The notes under the pieces: generated by a model
Databases searched by the model: none
Told to the model about the DNA's origin: nothing
What the model saw: only the letters and a program-made list of their open reading frames with translations
DNA from: Mucilaginibacter rivuli
GTDB taxonomy: Bacteria > Bacteroidota > Bacteroidia > Sphingobacteriales > Sphingobacteriaceae
Assembly: GCF_019391655.1 (NCBI RefSeq)
Contig: NZ_JAHXPQ010000007.1
Location: 216,236-280,235 of the forward strand
DNA length: 64,000 nucleotides
Reading direction: 5' to 3'
Shown: positions 16,737 through 26,502 of the stretch, piece after piece
Layout of the letters: each line of letters begins with the position of its first letter
How positions within the stretch are numbered: the stretch's first letter is position 1
Position numbers and translations under genes: made by a program

Positions 16737-18011
16737 TTATAATGGGTTTCCCAATACCTCAAATATTGCCTTTGCCTTCAACAAACACTCCTCGTATTCT
16801 TTTTCCGCATCAGCGGTATGCGTAATGGCGCTACCCACCTGGAATGATAGGTACTTGTTTTCCGCATTGTACAAAATGGTACGTATCACCACGTTAAAAT
16901 CAAAGTCGCCATCGGGTCCAAAATAACCAATAGCACCGGAGTATACGCCTCGTTTACTGCGTTCGTATTGTTCCATTAAGCGCATGGCGTTTACCTTTGG
17001 CGCGCCTGTCATGCTACCCATAGGAAAGGTGCGTTTAATGGCCTGTACATCTGTTATGGCTTCATCTTTGGTGCAGGTAACTGTCGATATCATTTGATGC
17101 ACCTGCTCAAAGCTATAAATACCAAAAAGCTCTTCAACCTGTACTGTTCCGGGTTTGGCAGCGCGGGTAAGGTCGTTACGTACCAAATCAACTATCATCA
17201 CATTTTCCTGCTGTTCTTTTGGATGGTTCTTTAATTCAGCTTTCAGTCGTTCGTCTTCGGTTTTATCAGCGCTGCGTTTGGCTGTGCCTTTTATGGGTTG
17301 TGATATCAATTGCTCACCCCGTTTAGCTAAATACCTTTCGGGTGAGGCGGAAATAATGTATTTATCGCCCAGCTTAAAATGAGCGGCAAACGGCGTGGGG
17401 GAAATTTTATTAAGATGAGTAAATACTTCTAACGGGCTGATGGCGCAATCATCAGCATAAAATTCCTGGCAAAAATTGGTTTCGTAAATATCACCACGGA
17501 TAATATGCTGCTGGATGGTTTTCACGGCTTCAATATATTCATCCCGGTTAAACCGCGATCGAATATTCAAGCCAGGCTGTGTGGTGTTTGTAATTAAAAC
17601 CTGTTCTTCTATTTCATTAAGCACCTTATCGACATTATCCGAGACTATCTCGATCTCGCCATTTTTGATCAGGATGAGGTGCTCCGGCACAAAAAAATAA
17701 AGTTCCGGAAATTGTAGGTGATCGGGATGCGATGAAATCAGATCTTCAGTTTCATTTTTCAGATCGTATGAAAAAAATCCTAACAGGTGTCCTGGGTTTG
17801 CTAACCTGAATGTTTCCAGTTGCTCAAAGGCATTCCCGGTATCGCATTTTAATTGCTGCTTAATGCCAACACCAAGCAGGGTGTCAAACTTACTGTATTG
17901 GTCAGAAAAATCGTTTGAATTGAGATACGCAAATACATCAAAAGCCAAAGCCCATTGCAACGCCTTAGTTTTAAATGTTTCCATGTTAATTTTACCAGCG
18001 GTTATCTTCAT
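16737..18011 (-). CDS. pabB: Aminodeoxychorismate synthase component I (PabB-like)
   Basis: About 424 residues from ATG 18011 (a second ATG at 17984 is an alternative). It belongs to the chorismate-binding family and converts chorismate to 4-amino-4-deoxychorismate with ammonia from PabA, for folate. The segment QPIKGTAKR carries the Lys that distinguishes PabB from TrpE (usually PIAGT); other marks are ENVMIVDLVRNDL, SFEQVHQMISTV and MTGAPKVNAM. The N-terminal region is shorter than in E. coli PabB. No pabA neighbour is present; a class IV aminotransferase that could serve as PabC lies 10 kb away. Confidence 0.88.
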   Translation of the reverse strand: MKITAGKINMETFKTKALQWALAFDVFAYLNSNDFSDQYSKFDTLLGVGIKQQLKCDTGNAFEQLETFRLANPGHLLGFFSYDLKNETEDLISSHPDHLQFPELYFFVPEHLILIKNGEIEIVSDNVDKVLNEIEEQVLITNTTQPGLNIRSRFNRDEYIEAVKTIQQHIIRGDIYETNFCQEFYADDCAISPLEVFTHLNKISPTPFAAHFKLGDKYIISASPERYLAKRGEQLISQPIKGTAKRSADKTEDERLKAELKNHPKEQQENVMIVDLVRNDLTRAAKPGTVQVEELFGIYSFEQVHQMISTVTCTKDEAITDVQAIKRTFPMGSMTGAPKVNAMRLMEQYERSKRGVYSGAIGYFGPDGDFDFNVVIRTILYNAENKYLSFQVGSAITHTADAEKEYEECLLKAKAIFEVLGNPL

Positions 18012-18026
18012 CAAACAAAACCTATA

Positions 18027-18054
18027 AAATAATAAAAGGCCGTATTACCGGCCT
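18027..18054 (-). terminator. Rho-independent terminator after purA
   Basis: Stem AGGCCG / CGGCCT (18037-18042 and 18049-18054) with a 6-base loop; on the minus strand it is followed by TTTTATTATTTT. It separates purA from pabB transcription. Confidence 0.8.
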
Positions 18055-18081
18055 CTATCTGTTTGTTTAAGTAATTTTATA

Positions 18082-19368
<1,287 letters not shown>

Positions 19369-19405
19369 TTATTCTTTAAATAGAAGTTCTAAAAATTGAG
19401 AAGCC

Positions 19406-19413
19406 CAAAGGTA
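19406..19413 (-). promoter_or_regulatory. -7 box TACCTTTG before purA
   Basis: TACCTTTG on the minus strand (TAnnTTTG) lies 46 bases upstream of the purA start, within the fur-purA gap. The -33 element is not evident. Confidence 0.45.
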
Positions 19414-19461
19414 TAATCATTAACTAAACTATACAGATTAATTTGAAGATTTTTAGAAGTG

Positions 19462-19929
19462 TTAATTTCTTCTGTCGCAGCTACCTGTTTTCAGTTTGTC
19501 GCAATTGCCATACAGGTTTAACGAGTGGTGCTTTATCTCAAACTTTAAAATATCACCCATCATTGATTGTATCTGTTGAATACGCGGATCGCAAAACTCA
19601 ACCACCTTGCCACAGTCAATGCAGATGATATGGTCATGCTGCTTGTAGCCGTACGATTTTTCGAACTGGGCCATGTTTTTACCAAACTGGTGCTTGGTTA
19701 CCAGATCGCATGATACCAAAAGTTCCAATGTGTTATAAACCGTAGCACGGCTAACACGGTACTTTTTGTTTTTCATGTGGATGTATAACGATTCTACATC
19801 AAAATGGTCGCTGCGCGAATATATCTCTTCGAGTATGGCAAAGCGCTCTGGGGTTTTCCGGAGGCTTTTATTTTCGAGGTAAGCTTCGAAAATCTTTTTA
19901 ACCATTGCTATGGTTTCCTGTTGGGGCAT
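19462..19929 (-). CDS. Fur family transcriptional regulator
   Basis: A 155-residue regulator: N-terminal winged helix ([30 protein letters not shown] and [13 protein letters not shown]) and a C-terminal dimerisation/metal domain with [17 protein letters not shown], which carries the first Cys-X2-Cys zinc pair. The second pair is changed: the C-terminus has [11 protein letters not shown], a Cys-X7-Cys spacing. Whether it senses iron, zinc or peroxide cannot be decided from sequence; FDVE and HDHIICIDC fit Fur or PerR. It is preceded by a TACCTTTG box and lies between relA/spoT and purA. Confidence 0.88.
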   Translation of the reverse strand: MPQQETIAMVKKIFEAYLENKSLRKTPERFAILEEIYSRSDHFDVESLYIHMKNKKYRVSRATVYNTLELLVSCDLVTKHQFGKNMAQFEKSYGYKQHDHIICIDCGKVVEFCDPRIQQIQSMMGDILKFEIKHHSLNLYGNCDKLKTGSCDRRN

Positions 19930-19947
19930 GCTTATTAATTATTAATT

Positions 19948-19955
19948 CAAAGGTA
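19948..19955 (-). promoter_or_regulatory. -7 box TACCTTTG before the Fur-family gene
   Basis: TACCTTTG on the minus strand, 18 bases before the start codon at 19929. The region where a -33 TTTG should lie is occupied by the left arm of heptad array H2 and shows none. Confidence 0.45.
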
Positions 19956-19970
19956 GTTTTTTTAGTTCAC

Positions 19971-20051
19971 AGTCTATAGTCTTGAGTCGCCAGTCTTGAG
20001 TCAATTTTTATTGTCTTACTCATGACTATAGACTTTAGACTCAAGGCTCTC
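19971..20051. repeat. Heptad-periodic array with inverted arms (H2)
   Basis: Left arm, exact 7-base step: AGTCTAT, AGTCTTG, AGTCGCC, AGTCTTG (19971-19998). Right arm: TACTCAT, GACTATA, GACTTTA, GACTCAA, GGCTCTC (20017-20051). AGTCTATAGTC in the left arm is the perfect reverse complement of GACTATAGACT in the right. The right arm runs into the stop codon of the relA/spoT gene (20050-20052). Confidence 0.85.
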
Positions 20052-22272
20052 ACGACGCTTTCTCCACCGAATCAAATCGCGTAACAGCCGTAATGCCTCT
20101 TACCGCATTCAGTTTTTTGATCAGGTTATCCAGGTGTTCAGTATCATTAACATATACCATTATTGATCCTTCAAAAATACCATTATCACTATCAACAGTA
20201 ATAGAACGGATATTCACCTTAAAATCGTGCGATATAATGGTGGTTAGTTTGTTGATCAGGCCAACATCATCAATGCCGGTAATGCGTAATCCAGTAAGGA
20301 AAACCAGTTCCTGCTGGTTTGTCCAGCGTGCCTTCACCACGCGGTAGCCGTAGTTCGACATGAGTTTTGTAGCATTAGGGCAGTTGGTGCGGTGTATCTT
20401 AATGCCATCGCCAACGGTAATAAAGCCAAATACATCATCGCCGGGGATAGGGTTGCAGCAATTAGCCAGCTTATAGTCTATCTTCTGCATATCTTCGCCT
20501 ATCAGCAAAATATCGCTGTCTTTGGCTTTGATGTTTTTGAGCAGGTTATGTACCTGGTCGGTCTCTATCTTATTCTCCTGTGGTTTAAGCTCAATTATCT
20601 TTTCTGAAGCTACGTACTCGCGCAGATCTTTCATATCGATCACGCCTTTGGCTACGTTGTAAAACAGGTCTTGGGTTGATGTTAGCTTAAAGAAATAGCT
20701 CAGCTTATAAAGGTTATCCGAGTTGTAAGTTATTTTTAACGATTTTAGCTTACGCTCTAATATTTCTTTACCATCCTCGGCAATTTTTCGGCGCTCCTCT
20801 TTAAGCGATGATTTGATCTTGGCCTTCGCTTTTGCGGTAACAACAATATTCAGCCAGTCTTCTTTCGGTGTTTGTTTTCCCGATGTGATGATCTCTACCT
20901 GGTCGCCGTTTTGCAACTTATAACTTAGCGGAACAAGTTTATGGTTAACCTTAGCCCCAATACAGCTTGCGCCAACATCCGAGTGTATCTCGAAGGCGAA
21001 GTCCAAAGCGGTAGCATTTTGAGGTAATTGTATAAGCGCTCCTTTCGGTGTAAAAATGAATATCTCATCAGAGAATAGGTTCATTTTAAAATCATCCAGA
21101 AAATCCAATGCGTTAGCATCGGGGTTCTTCAGCATTTCGCGTACTTTTTGCACCCATAGGTCAAGGCCGCTATCGGTTGATGATTCTTTGTATTTCCAGT
21201 GTGCAGCAAAGCCTTTCTCAGCAATTTCGTTCATGCGTTTGGTGCGTATCTGCACTTCAACCCATTGCCCCCGCGGGCCCATTACCGTGGTGTGTAAACT
21301 CTCATAACCATTTGCTTTGGGCGATGATATCCAGTCGCGCAAGCGATCGGGGTTAGGACGGTAAAGGTCGGTAACTATTGAGTATGCTTTCCAACAGTCG
21401 GCTTTTTCATTTTCAGGTGTGCTGTCCAAAATAATACGGATGGCAAAAAGGTCATACACTTCTTCAAAAGGGATAGCCTTTTTCTTCATCTTGTTCCAGA
21501 TGGAATGAATAGATTTTGGCCGCCCGAAGATATCAACGTGAAGGTCTTGCGCAACGATCACTTTTCTTACCGGTTCAATAAAATCGCGGATGAATTTTTC
21601 GCGCTCGGCCTTTTTCTCGTTCAGCTTATTTTTAATGAACTGATAAGTTTCGTGCTCGGTGTATTTCATCGAGAGGTCTTCCAGTTCAGACTTTATGGCA
21701 TACAAGCCCAGCCTGTGTGCCAAAGGGGCATATAGGTATATAGTTTCTGATGAGAGTTTTAACTGCTTATCGCGCGGCATAAACTCCATGGTGCGCATGT
21801 TGTGCAGCCTATCGGCAAGCTTGATCAGGATAACCCTTACATCATCAGCAAGGGTAAGCAACATTTTACGGAAGTTTTCGGCCTGCAGCGAACTGTTGGT
21901 ATCAAAAACACCCGATATTTTAGTTAGTCCGTCAATAATTTTGGCTACTTTTTTACCAAAATCGCGCTCTATGTCATCTAAAGTAACACTGGTATCTTCC
22001 ACAACATCGTGCAACAGCGCACAAACAATTGATGTAGTACCCAGCCCAATTTCTTCGGCGGCTATTTGCGCTACTGCAATGGGGTGATAAATATAGGGCT
22101 CGCCCGATTTGCGGCGCATATCTTTATGGCTTTCCAGGGCCATATCAAATGCTTTGCGTATCATGCTTTTATCGCCTTTTTGCATAGTAGGCTTACAGGC
22201 ACGCAGCAAAGCCCGGTATCTTTTTAGTATTTCAGTTTTTTCGGCTTCCAGGTCAATCACTAATTCTTTCAT
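20050..22272 (-). CDS. Bifunctional (p)ppGpp synthetase/hydrolase, RelA/SpoT family
   Basis: A 740-residue long RSH protein that makes and probably degrades (p)ppGpp. Order: HD hydrolase domain (HPIAVAQIAA, LLHDVVEDT, LADRLHNMRTM; about 50-200), synthetase domain with RIILD and NGYESLHTTV (about 240-370), TGS domain (IFTPKGALIQLPQNATALDFAF, near 405), helical and zinc-finger-like region with CCNPIPGD, and a C-terminal ACT domain. The HD motif HDVVED is intact, so a hydrolase activity is expected. It is the first gene of the chain leading to fur and purA; its stop codon lies inside heptad array H2. Confidence 0.95.
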   Translation of the reverse strand: MKELVIDLEAEKTEILKRYRALLRACKPTMQKGDKSMIRKAFDMALESHKDMRRKSGEPYIYHPIAVAQIAAEEIGLGTTSIVCALLHDVVEDTSVTLDDIERDFGKKVAKIIDGLTKISGVFDTNSSLQAENFRKMLLTLADDVRVILIKLADRLHNMRTMEFMPRDKQLKLSSETIYLYAPLAHRLGLYAIKSELEDLSMKYTEHETYQFIKNKLNEKKAEREKFIRDFIEPVRKVIVAQDLHVDIFGRPKSIHSIWNKMKKKAIPFEEVYDLFAIRIILDSTPENEKADCWKAYSIVTDLYRPNPDRLRDWISSPKANGYESLHTTVMGPRGQWVEVQIRTKRMNEIAEKGFAAHWKYKESSTDSGLDLWVQKVREMLKNPDANALDFLDDFKMNLFSDEIFIFTPKGALIQLPQNATALDFAFEIHSDVGASCIGAKVNHKLVPLSYKLQNGDQVEIITSGKQTPKEDWLNIVVTAKAKAKIKSSLKEERRKIAEDGKEILERKLKSLKITYNSDNLYKLSYFFKLTSTQDLFYNVAKGVIDMKDLREYVASEKIIELKPQENKIETDQVHNLLKNIKAKDSDILLIGEDMQKIDYKLANCCNPIPGDDVFGFITVGDGIKIHRTNCPNATKLMSNYGYRVVKARWTNQQELVFLTGLRITGIDDVGLINKLTTIISHDFKVNIRSITVDSDNGIFEGSIMVYVNDTEHLDNLIKKLNAVRGITAVTRFDSVEKAS

Positions 22273-22458
22273 TCAGAGTAGCTTATTTTTGTATTCCCCA
22301 AACTATGCGTGTAACTTCTTCGTTATTTTGCAAGGCAACACGGGTTACTTCCGGGGTAATAAGGTATTAATATGCAATATTATTGTAACAAACTATTAAT
22401 TGTTAGCCTGTTTATGGGTTTACACAAAAAATAGGTTTAATTTTATACACGTAAAATT

Positions 22459-23073
22459 ATGAAATTTATCGGGCTTTTATGCGTATTTACTTGTTTATCG
22501 GTATTTGTACTGGCCCAAAGCCTGCACCCGCCATTGCCTAAATTAGGCAAAAATGATACCATACATGTAGCCGTGACAGAGCTTGACGGCGAAATGGTAC
22601 CCTGGCTGCTTTTAAAGGGGGTGGATATATATGATCATCGGGTTTTTTTAACCAAAGAATCGCGCGATGGTTATTTACGCCTCCGTTATAACGTGTTAAA
22701 AGTTGCCCCGTATGCCATGTTTGCAGGTAACAGGTACCGCCAGTTAGAGCGTGATTTGGCCACCACTGCTGATAAGGGTAAGCAAAAAGAAATGGTAAAG
22801 GCTTGCGAAAAGCAGATTAAAGATCTGTTTAATAACAAGATAAAAGACATGAGTATAACCCAGGGCGAAATATTAATTAAATTAGTTAACCGTGAAACAG
22901 GCACTACAAGTTTTGCGTTAGTTAAAGAATTAAAAGGCAGCATCAATGCTTTCATGTTTCAGTCGCTTGCAAGGTTGTTTGGGCATAACTTAAAAGAAAC
23001 CTATGATCCGCAGGAAGAATATGAAATTGAGAACATATTGAACCAGGCCGGTTATAAATATCATAGAAACTAA
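22459..23073 (+). CDS. DUF4294 secreted protein
   Basis: A 204-residue protein with a signal peptide (residues 1-19, ending SVFVLAQ). The body matches the Bacteroidota-specific DUF4294 pattern: DGEMVPWLLLKGVDIYD, the basic helix RYRQLERDLATTADKGKQKEMV and the closing ARLFGHNLKETYDPQEEYEIE. Its function is not known; a periplasmic place is inferred. It overlaps the start of the peroxidase gene by one base, so both are translated from one message. Confidence 0.85.
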   Translation: MKFIGLLCVFTCLSVFVLAQSLHPPLPKLGKNDTIHVAVTELDGEMVPWLLLKGVDIYDHRVFLTKESRDGYLRLRYNVLKVAPYAMFAGNRYRQLERDLATTADKGKQKEMVKACEKQIKDLFNNKIKDMSITQGEILIKLVNRETGTTSFALVKELKGSINAFMFQSLARLFGHNLKETYDPQEEYEIENILNQAGYKYHRN

Positions 23074-23576
23074 TGGACGAACATACCATTTACCGTTTTA
23101 ATGTTAAAAAGTTAAACGGTGAAGAGATAAGCCTGTCGAGGTACACCAATAAGGTGCTCCTGATTGTGAACACGGCATCCGAATGTGGTTTTGCACCACA
23201 ACTGCAAGACCTGGAAGAGTTACGCAAAGCGTTTGAAGGGACAGATTTTGAAATACTGGCTTTTCCATCTAATGATTTTGGCGGACAGGAACCTTTAGAC
23301 GATAGCGGTTTAGCATCTTTTTGCGAAATTAATCATGGCGCTAATTATCAAACCTTTGCTAAAATACGGGTGAGGGGTACTTATGCTAATCCTTTATATA
23401 AGTTTCTGGCGGATAAAAAACTGAATGGGAACATAAAATCGACACCTAAATGGAATTTTCATAAATACCTGATCAATAGAAAAGGAGAGGTTGTTGACTT
23501 TTTTTACCCCTTTACCAAACCCAATTCATCAAAAATAAAAAAGAAGATCGCACGCTTGCTGTCATCTAAAAATTAA
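23073..23576 (+). CDS. Glutathione peroxidase-family thiol peroxidase
   Basis: A 167-residue GPx-fold peroxidase. The peroxidatic Cys38 is in VNTASECGF, with the partner Trp in TPKWNFHKYLINR. The usual resolving-Cys motif FPCNQFG is changed to FPSNDFG; another Cys sits 30 residues later in ASFCEINHG, close to where thioredoxin-type GPx proteins place theirs. With a bacillithiol gene next door and no glutathione genes seen, the natural reductant is more likely thioredoxin or bacillithiol than glutathione (inference). Start ATG 23073 overlaps the previous stop; bshB1 begins two bases after its end. Confidence 0.88.
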   Translation: MDEHTIYRFNVKKLNGEEISLSRYTNKVLLIVNTASECGFAPQLQDLEELRKAFEGTDFEILAFPSNDFGGQEPLDDSGLASFCEINHGANYQTFAKIRVRGTYANPLYKFLADKKLNGNIKSTPKWNFHKYLINRKGEVVDFFYPFTKPNSSKIKKKIARLLSSKN

Positions 23577-23577
23577 T

Positions 23578-24300
23578 ATGTCCAAATTAGATATCCTTGT
23601 TTTAGCCGTACACCCCGACGATGCCGAATTAGGCTGCGGCGGCACTATACTTAAGCACATTGCATTAGGCCATAAAGTTGGCATTGTTGATTTAACCCGT
23701 GGCGAGTTGGGCACCCGTGGCTCTGCCGAATTGCGGGATAAGGAAGCTGCCCTGGCAGCTGAAATACTGGGCTTAACTGTTAGAGAAAACCTGGCTTTAG
23801 CCGATGGCTTTTTTAAGAATGACCGGGATCACCAACTCAAAGTTATTTCGGCTATCCGTAAGTATCAGCCCAAAATTGTAATTACTAATGCTTATCATGA
23901 CAGGCACCCTGATCATGGCCGTGCAAGTGAGTTGGTGGAATCCGCTGCATTTTTATCAGGATTGATAAAAGTTGAAACAATATTGGATGGTAAAAAACAG
24001 GCACCGTGGCGGCCTGGATTAACATTACACTTTATACAGGATAACTATATCCAGCCGGATATTGTAATTGATATAACCGAACACTGGAATAAAAAAATGG
24101 AGAGTGTGCGTGCTTACGGAACCCAGTTTTTTAATCCTGAGTCGGATGAGAAAAATGAGACGTATATTTCATCTCCCGATTTTTACGATATTATAGAAGG
24201 CCGTGCACGCGAGTTTGGCAAAAGTATTGGTGTTAAATATGGCGAGGGTTATACTTCTAAAAAAATATTGGGTGTTGAAAACCTGTTTAGCCTCAAATAA
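23578..24300 (+). CDS. bshB1: Bacillithiol biosynthesis deacetylase BshB1
   Basis: A 240-residue zinc N-deacetylase of the LmbE/PIG-L family. It removes the acetyl group from GlcNAc-malate, the second step of bacillithiol synthesis. The metal motif HPDDAE is at residues 12-17, with DLTRGELGTRG, ANAY/NAYHDRHPDHGRA (catalytic His-X2-His region) and the C-terminal GFGKSIGVKYGEGY-type segment that marks BshB1. It is the last gene of a three-gene unit with DUF4294 and the GPx-like peroxidase, which suggests a thiol-redox operon. A hairpin terminator follows. Confidence 0.92.
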   Translation: MSKLDILVLAVHPDDAELGCGGTILKHIALGHKVGIVDLTRGELGTRGSAELRDKEAALAAEILGLTVRENLALADGFFKNDRDHQLKVISAIRKYQPKIVITNAYHDRHPDHGRASELVESAAFLSGLIKVETILDGKKQAPWRPGLTLHFIQDNYIQPDIVIDITEHWNKKMESVRAYGTQFFNPESDEKNETYISSPDFYDIIEGRAREFGKSIGVKYGEGYTSKKILGVENLFSLK

Positions 24301-24310
24301 TCATTAAAAT

Positions 24311-24341
24311 AAGAAAGCCGATAGATATTATCGACTTTCTT
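24311..24341. terminator. Bidirectional hairpin between bshB1 and a convergent gene
   Basis: Stem AAGAAAG-C-CGATA against TATCG-A-CTTTCTT around a 5-base loop, with a single opposed mismatch and flanking A and T runs. It lies between two convergent stop codons. Confidence 0.75.
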
Positions 24342-24367
24342 ATATTTATGATAAGTAACAATAATAA

Positions 24368-24820
24368 TTATGGCTTAACATAATCAAAACGGTTATTATC
24401 ATTGTTTCTTTCGCGTTTAAGTTTACCTTCATTCGCGAGTTTTAACAGGATGCCTGATAATTCAGAGGTTTTAAAATCAGAATCATAGCTCTCTTTGCAA
24501 TAATTTGCTATTGATGCTATTGATCTGCGTGTATCAAAAAAATCAGTATGGATAATCTGGTTCAGGATTTTTGTTGCACCGGGTTTTTTACGTCCGCGTA
24601 TCCTGCCTTCTCCATCATCTTCATAATCAGCCCTTCTCTTACGCACGCGGTTATCTTGCAGCTTGATAGATTCGCCATCATAATCGTGTCTTTCACCGTC
24701 AATAATGCTATCTAATAGTCTGTCAATAATTTTAACCTGTACGGCTTCTGAGTTGAAGGCGTTAACAACCTCAGATATCTCCAATAGTTGTTTTCTTAGT
24801 TTTTCGGTGTGTTTGCTCAT
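24368..24820 (-). CDS. Conserved hypothetical protein, possible winged-helix C-terminus
   Basis: A 150-residue protein; I start at ATG 24820 (MSKHTEKLRK) because the longer frame would run through the palindrome and -7 box upstream. The N-terminal 50 residues form an amphipathic helix, the middle is basic (RVRKRRADYEDDGEGRIRGR) and the C-terminal 65 residues look like a small winged helix (KTSELSGILLKLANEGKLKRE). DNA binding is a guess from this pattern. A perfect 12-base palindrome between its -7 box and start could be its own operator. Family not recognised. Confidence 0.6.
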   Translation of the reverse strand: MSKHTEKLRKQLLEISEVVNAFNSEAVQVKIIDRLLDSIIDGERHDYDGESIKLQDNRVRKRRADYEDDGEGRIRGRKKPGATKILNQIIHTDFFDTRRSIASIANYCKESYDSDFKTSELSGILLKLANEGKLKRERNNDNNRFDYVKP

Positions 24821-24868
24821 GATGCTTAATAAGTGCTTGAATGTAATACAATTGCATCCGTGGGGAAA

Positions 24869-24888
24869 CAGATGCATCTGCAAAATTA
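24869..24888 (-). promoter_or_regulatory. -7 box and adjoining palindrome upstream of the hypothetical gene
   Basis: TAATTTTG on the minus strand (24881-24888) is followed at once by the perfect palindrome CAGATGCATCTG (24869-24880), at the expected transcription start. This is a typical operator position. No -33 TTTG at 19-21 bases. Confidence 0.45.
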
Positions 24889-25031
24889 CTTGTTTTTTTG
24901 TATATTAATTGCGCAAATTATATATTTAATTTAATGATACAACGTTTTATATTGTAAAAAGTGTTTATTATTATAAAAAAAAGACATAACATTATTGATA
25001 CGTGAGTTTTATGATAATTATTTTCTTTAAA

Positions 25032-26363
25032 CTAAAAATTAACTAATATTCGCTCAATAATATCCATGCCTTCATCAATATGTATGGTATCCATAATAAG
25101 GGCAGGTCTAAACCTGATGCTTTTATCGCCACAGCCAATAAACAATACATTATTTTCTAACCCTTTCTGCATAAACGTATTTCGTTGAGCCGCGGTTTCA
25201 AAATCAAATGCTGTTAATAAACCCCGGCCGCGTACATTACTCATAACTTCATATTTTTCTGATATTTTTATGAGCTTTTGCTGGAGGTAACCGCCTGTAA
25301 ATGCAGCGTTTTCGCATAGTTTATCATCATTTATAATTTCCAGTATTTTGCTTGCACGCACCATATCTGCAAGGCTGCCACCCCATGTTGAGTTGATACG
25401 TGATGATACCGTAAATACATTGTGCTCTATTTCATCAATCCTTTTACCAACCAGCATACCGCAAACCTGCATCTTTTTACCGAAGGCTATTATATCCGGC
25501 CGCGCCTTATCACCAAAGTGCTGGTGGCACCAAAATTTACCTGTTAAGCCAACACCGGTTTGTATCTCATCATATATCAGCATAGCCTCGTACTCATCCG
25601 CCAACAGGCGTAATTGTTCTAAAAACTCCGGGCGTACGTGGTTATCGCCACCTTCTGATTGGATAGGCTCAATAATGATGGCGCAAACATCATCCTTATT
25701 ATCAGCAAAAGCTTTTCGTATTTGAGCGATCGATCTAGCTTCTTTCCTTAATAACTCCTCATGCCGCTCATCCGAATACGGGAACTCCATAATTGGGGTA
25801 GATACCCTGGGCCAATCAAACTGCGCGTACCACTTGGTTTTTTCGGGACTGGTGTTGGTTAGGCTCATAGTATAACCCGTGCGGCCATGAAAAGCATGCT
25901 CAAAGTGTATCACCTTAAGGCCTTTGGCTTCAGTATAACCTTTGGCGAAATTTTTCTGCACCTTCCAATCCATCGATGCTTTTAAGGCATTTTCTATGGC
26001 AAGGCCTCCGCCGGCTACAAAGAAAGCGTGGGGCAAGTAGTCGGGTATGCCTATACGGCCAAATGTTTCAACAAATTGGGCGTATTGGGTGGTGTAGATA
26101 TCTGAGTTTGAAGGGTTGTTCAATGCGGCCAGCATCAGGTTGTTTTTAAATTCATCATCATCCATCATTTTGGGATGGTTGTACCCTATGGGAACCGAGG
26201 CAAAGCAGCTAAAAAAATCAAGAATGGTACGCTTATGTTTCGAATCGTAGATGTGTATGCCTTTGCTTTTCTCCAGGTCGAACGTCAGGTCGAAACCATC
26301 GGCAAGGATGTGTTTTTGTAAAATGGGTTGAACGTTTTCGGCTGTAACTGATAGGTTATACAT
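25032..26363 (-). CDS. lat: L-lysine 6-transaminase
   Basis: A 443-residue class III PLP aminotransferase that moves the epsilon-amino group of lysine to 2-oxoglutarate, giving a precursor of 2-aminoadipate. It resembles LAT proteins along its length: DFFSCFASVPIGYNHP, FFVAGGGLAIENALKASMDWK, HFEHAFHGRTGYTMSLTNT, IIEPIQSEGGDNHVRPEF and the PLP lysine in IIAFGKKMQVCGM. I start at ATG 26363; an upstream TTG (26393) overlaps the promoter. A complete promoter is visible. Lysine degradation is inferred; the next step, an aldehyde dehydrogenase, is not in the window. Confidence 0.9.
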   Translation of the reverse strand: MYNLSVTAENVQPILQKHILADGFDLTFDLEKSKGIHIYDSKHKRTILDFFSCFASVPIGYNHPKMMDDDEFKNNLMLAALNNPSNSDIYTTQYAQFVETFGRIGIPDYLPHAFFVAGGGLAIENALKASMDWKVQKNFAKGYTEAKGLKVIHFEHAFHGRTGYTMSLTNTSPEKTKWYAQFDWPRVSTPIMEFPYSDERHEELLRKEARSIAQIRKAFADNKDDVCAIIIEPIQSEGGDNHVRPEFLEQLRLLADEYEAMLIYDEIQTGVGLTGKFWCHQHFGDKARPDIIAFGKKMQVCGMLVGKRIDEIEHNVFTVSSRINSTWGGSLADMVRASKILEIINDDKLCENAAFTGGYLQQKLIKISEKYEVMSNVRGRGLLTAFDFETAAQRNTFMQKGLENNVLFIGCGDKSIRFRPALIMDTIHIDEGMDIIERILVNF

Positions 26364-26381
26364 GGCAGTTTGGTATTTAAC

Positions 26382-26413
26382 CAAATTTACCAAAATGCCT
26401 TAATACAAACAAA
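26382..26413 (-). promoter_or_regulatory. Complete Bacteroidota-type promoter of lat
   Basis: On the minus strand TTTG (26410-26413), a 20-base spacer and TAAATTTG (26382-26389) fit the TTTG / TAnnTTTG consensus for the primary sigma factor of Bacteroidota. The lat ATG follows 18 bases after the -7 box. This is the best-matching promoter in the window. Confidence 0.6.
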
Positions 26414-26502
26414 TTTGAAGGTTTTTGAACTGCTTATGCCAAAACAATGTTTAAACAATTTAAACCTGCTTTTTATACCCTAATTGATTTTGGGCCTAAA
26501 TT

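Noticed and set aside
19971..20051. Heptad arrays considered as CRISPR repeats
   Set aside because: Units are only 7 bases with no spacers of 30 or more bases and no cas genes anywhere in the window.
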